Below are positions 18,385-18,769 of a stretch of DNA of 18,769 nucleotides, piece after piece. Numbering within the stretch: the first letter of the stretch is position 1; every line of letters begins with the position of its first letter. Position numbers and translations under genes: made by a program. The DNA comes from Smittium mucronatum (taxonomy: Eukaryota > Kickxellomycota > Harpellomycetes > Harpellales > Legeriomycetaceae). The stretch spans positions 1 to 18,769 of the forward strand of contig LSSL01002003.1 of the NCBI GenBank assembly GCA_001953115.1. Reading direction: 5' to 3'. The notes below the pieces were generated by a model. It ran no database searches, was not told the origin of the DNA, and worked only from the letters and a program-made list of their open reading frames with translations.

Positions 18385-18769
18385 AACTACAATAAGCTCC
18401 TCTGCCGGACTACCGGCTGCGTACCTACGGGAAAAGGGTTCAATCTACCAACCGAAAGACCCCCCCTGGCATTGCTTCAAGTAGGCTGGATGACTGAGGT
18501 TACGTGCAGTCATGAATTAAGCTCCTTGTCAATGAACAACAGTTCATTGAAGCTATTGAGCTCCTAGTCAGAGCCTACTTCTAACAGGATTAATAAAATT
18601 AGGCTCCTACCCAAACGTGGGTTTGATCGACATGGCTCTCCTACAAATAGCTGTTAGACGCTGAGATCCGTCTGACTGTCGAACGCTGGACTTGTGCACT
18701 AGACTATGTCTCAGCTGTGCTAAACGATCGGTTCCTCCTGTTTCTAGATGGTCCTCCTCTGGAATCGCT
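18385..18769. mobile_element. G+C-richer, hairpin-dense segment, probably the edge of a repeat or mobile element
   Basis: Composition changes abruptly near 18385, from strongly AT-rich to roughly half G+C by eye. Small perfect inverted repeats follow each other: GCCGG-ACTA-CCGGC (18404-18417), TGACTG/CAGTCA with a 10-base loop (18491-18512), TCAATGAAC-AACA-GTTCATTGA (18529-18550) and ACCCA-AACG-TGGGT (18609-18622). The word 'gctcct' recurs near 18397, 18521, 18560 and 18604. No gene is convincing. A minus-strand frame is open for 53 codons from the window edge to a TAG at 18609-18607 (it includes GGTDRLAQLRHSLVHKSSV), and a plus-strand frame without an ATG is open to about 18574. It could be untranslated sequence of a retroelement or a structured RNA. 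It runs off the window. Confidence 0.35.

Noticed and set aside
18437..18446. GGTTCAATCT resembling a tRNA B box
   Set aside because: The last consensus base is wrong, there is no A box at the right distance and no cloverleaf can be drawn around it.
18385..18769. Hammerhead-type ribozyme at the right end
   Set aside because: Looked for the CTGANGA and GAAA core pair on both strands; near misses occur but no complete core.

Overview
The window looks like nuclear DNA of an AT-rich, intron-containing eukaryote, most likely a fungus. Three things point there: short GT-AG introns (74 to 140 bases), a short-chain dehydrogenase that reads as a close relative of yeast YMR226C, and worn remnants of a non-LTR retrotransposon. 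The low G+C and Asn/Ser/Lys-rich proteins would suit an early-diverging lineage such as the insect-gut fungi (Harpellales), but that placement is inference only.

Layout. Positions 1-1160 hold no intact gene. They contain the decayed 3' coding end of a non-LTR retroelement on the minus strand (about 1-520) and a cluster of diverged direct repeats (526-916). Positions 1161-15694 are filled by one giant minus-strand gene. Two long open frames are joined in frame by a 74-base phase-0 intron at 12130-12057, giving a predicted protein of about 4,819 residues. Roughly the first 2,600 residues are low-complexity and Ser/Asn/Pro/Lys-rich; then comes a lone hydrophobic segment, a cluster of about nine membrane segments (about 2938-3590) and an ordered-looking C-terminal region of about 1,200 residues that I do not recognise. 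Positions 15695-16725 are intergenic, with two ATTGG-N-CCAAT dyads, a repeated 12-mer, a perfect hairpin and a possible decayed coding fragment. Positions 16726-17949 hold a complete four-exon short-chain dehydrogenase gene on the minus strand, 291 residues when spliced, with a possible mitochondrial presequence. Positions 17950-18380 are its AT-rich upstream region, with a TA/T microsatellite. From about 18385 to the window end the base composition jumps to roughly half G+C, and the sequence carries a chain of small hairpins and no convincing gene. It is probably the edge of another repeat or mobile element.

The two real genes lie on the same strand and show no obvious functional link. The dehydrogenase is a soluble NAD(P)-dependent enzyme. 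The giant protein is probably a membrane-anchored scaffold or sensor of unknown function and is the most unusual item here. All domain calls are from reading the sequence; no database search was possible.
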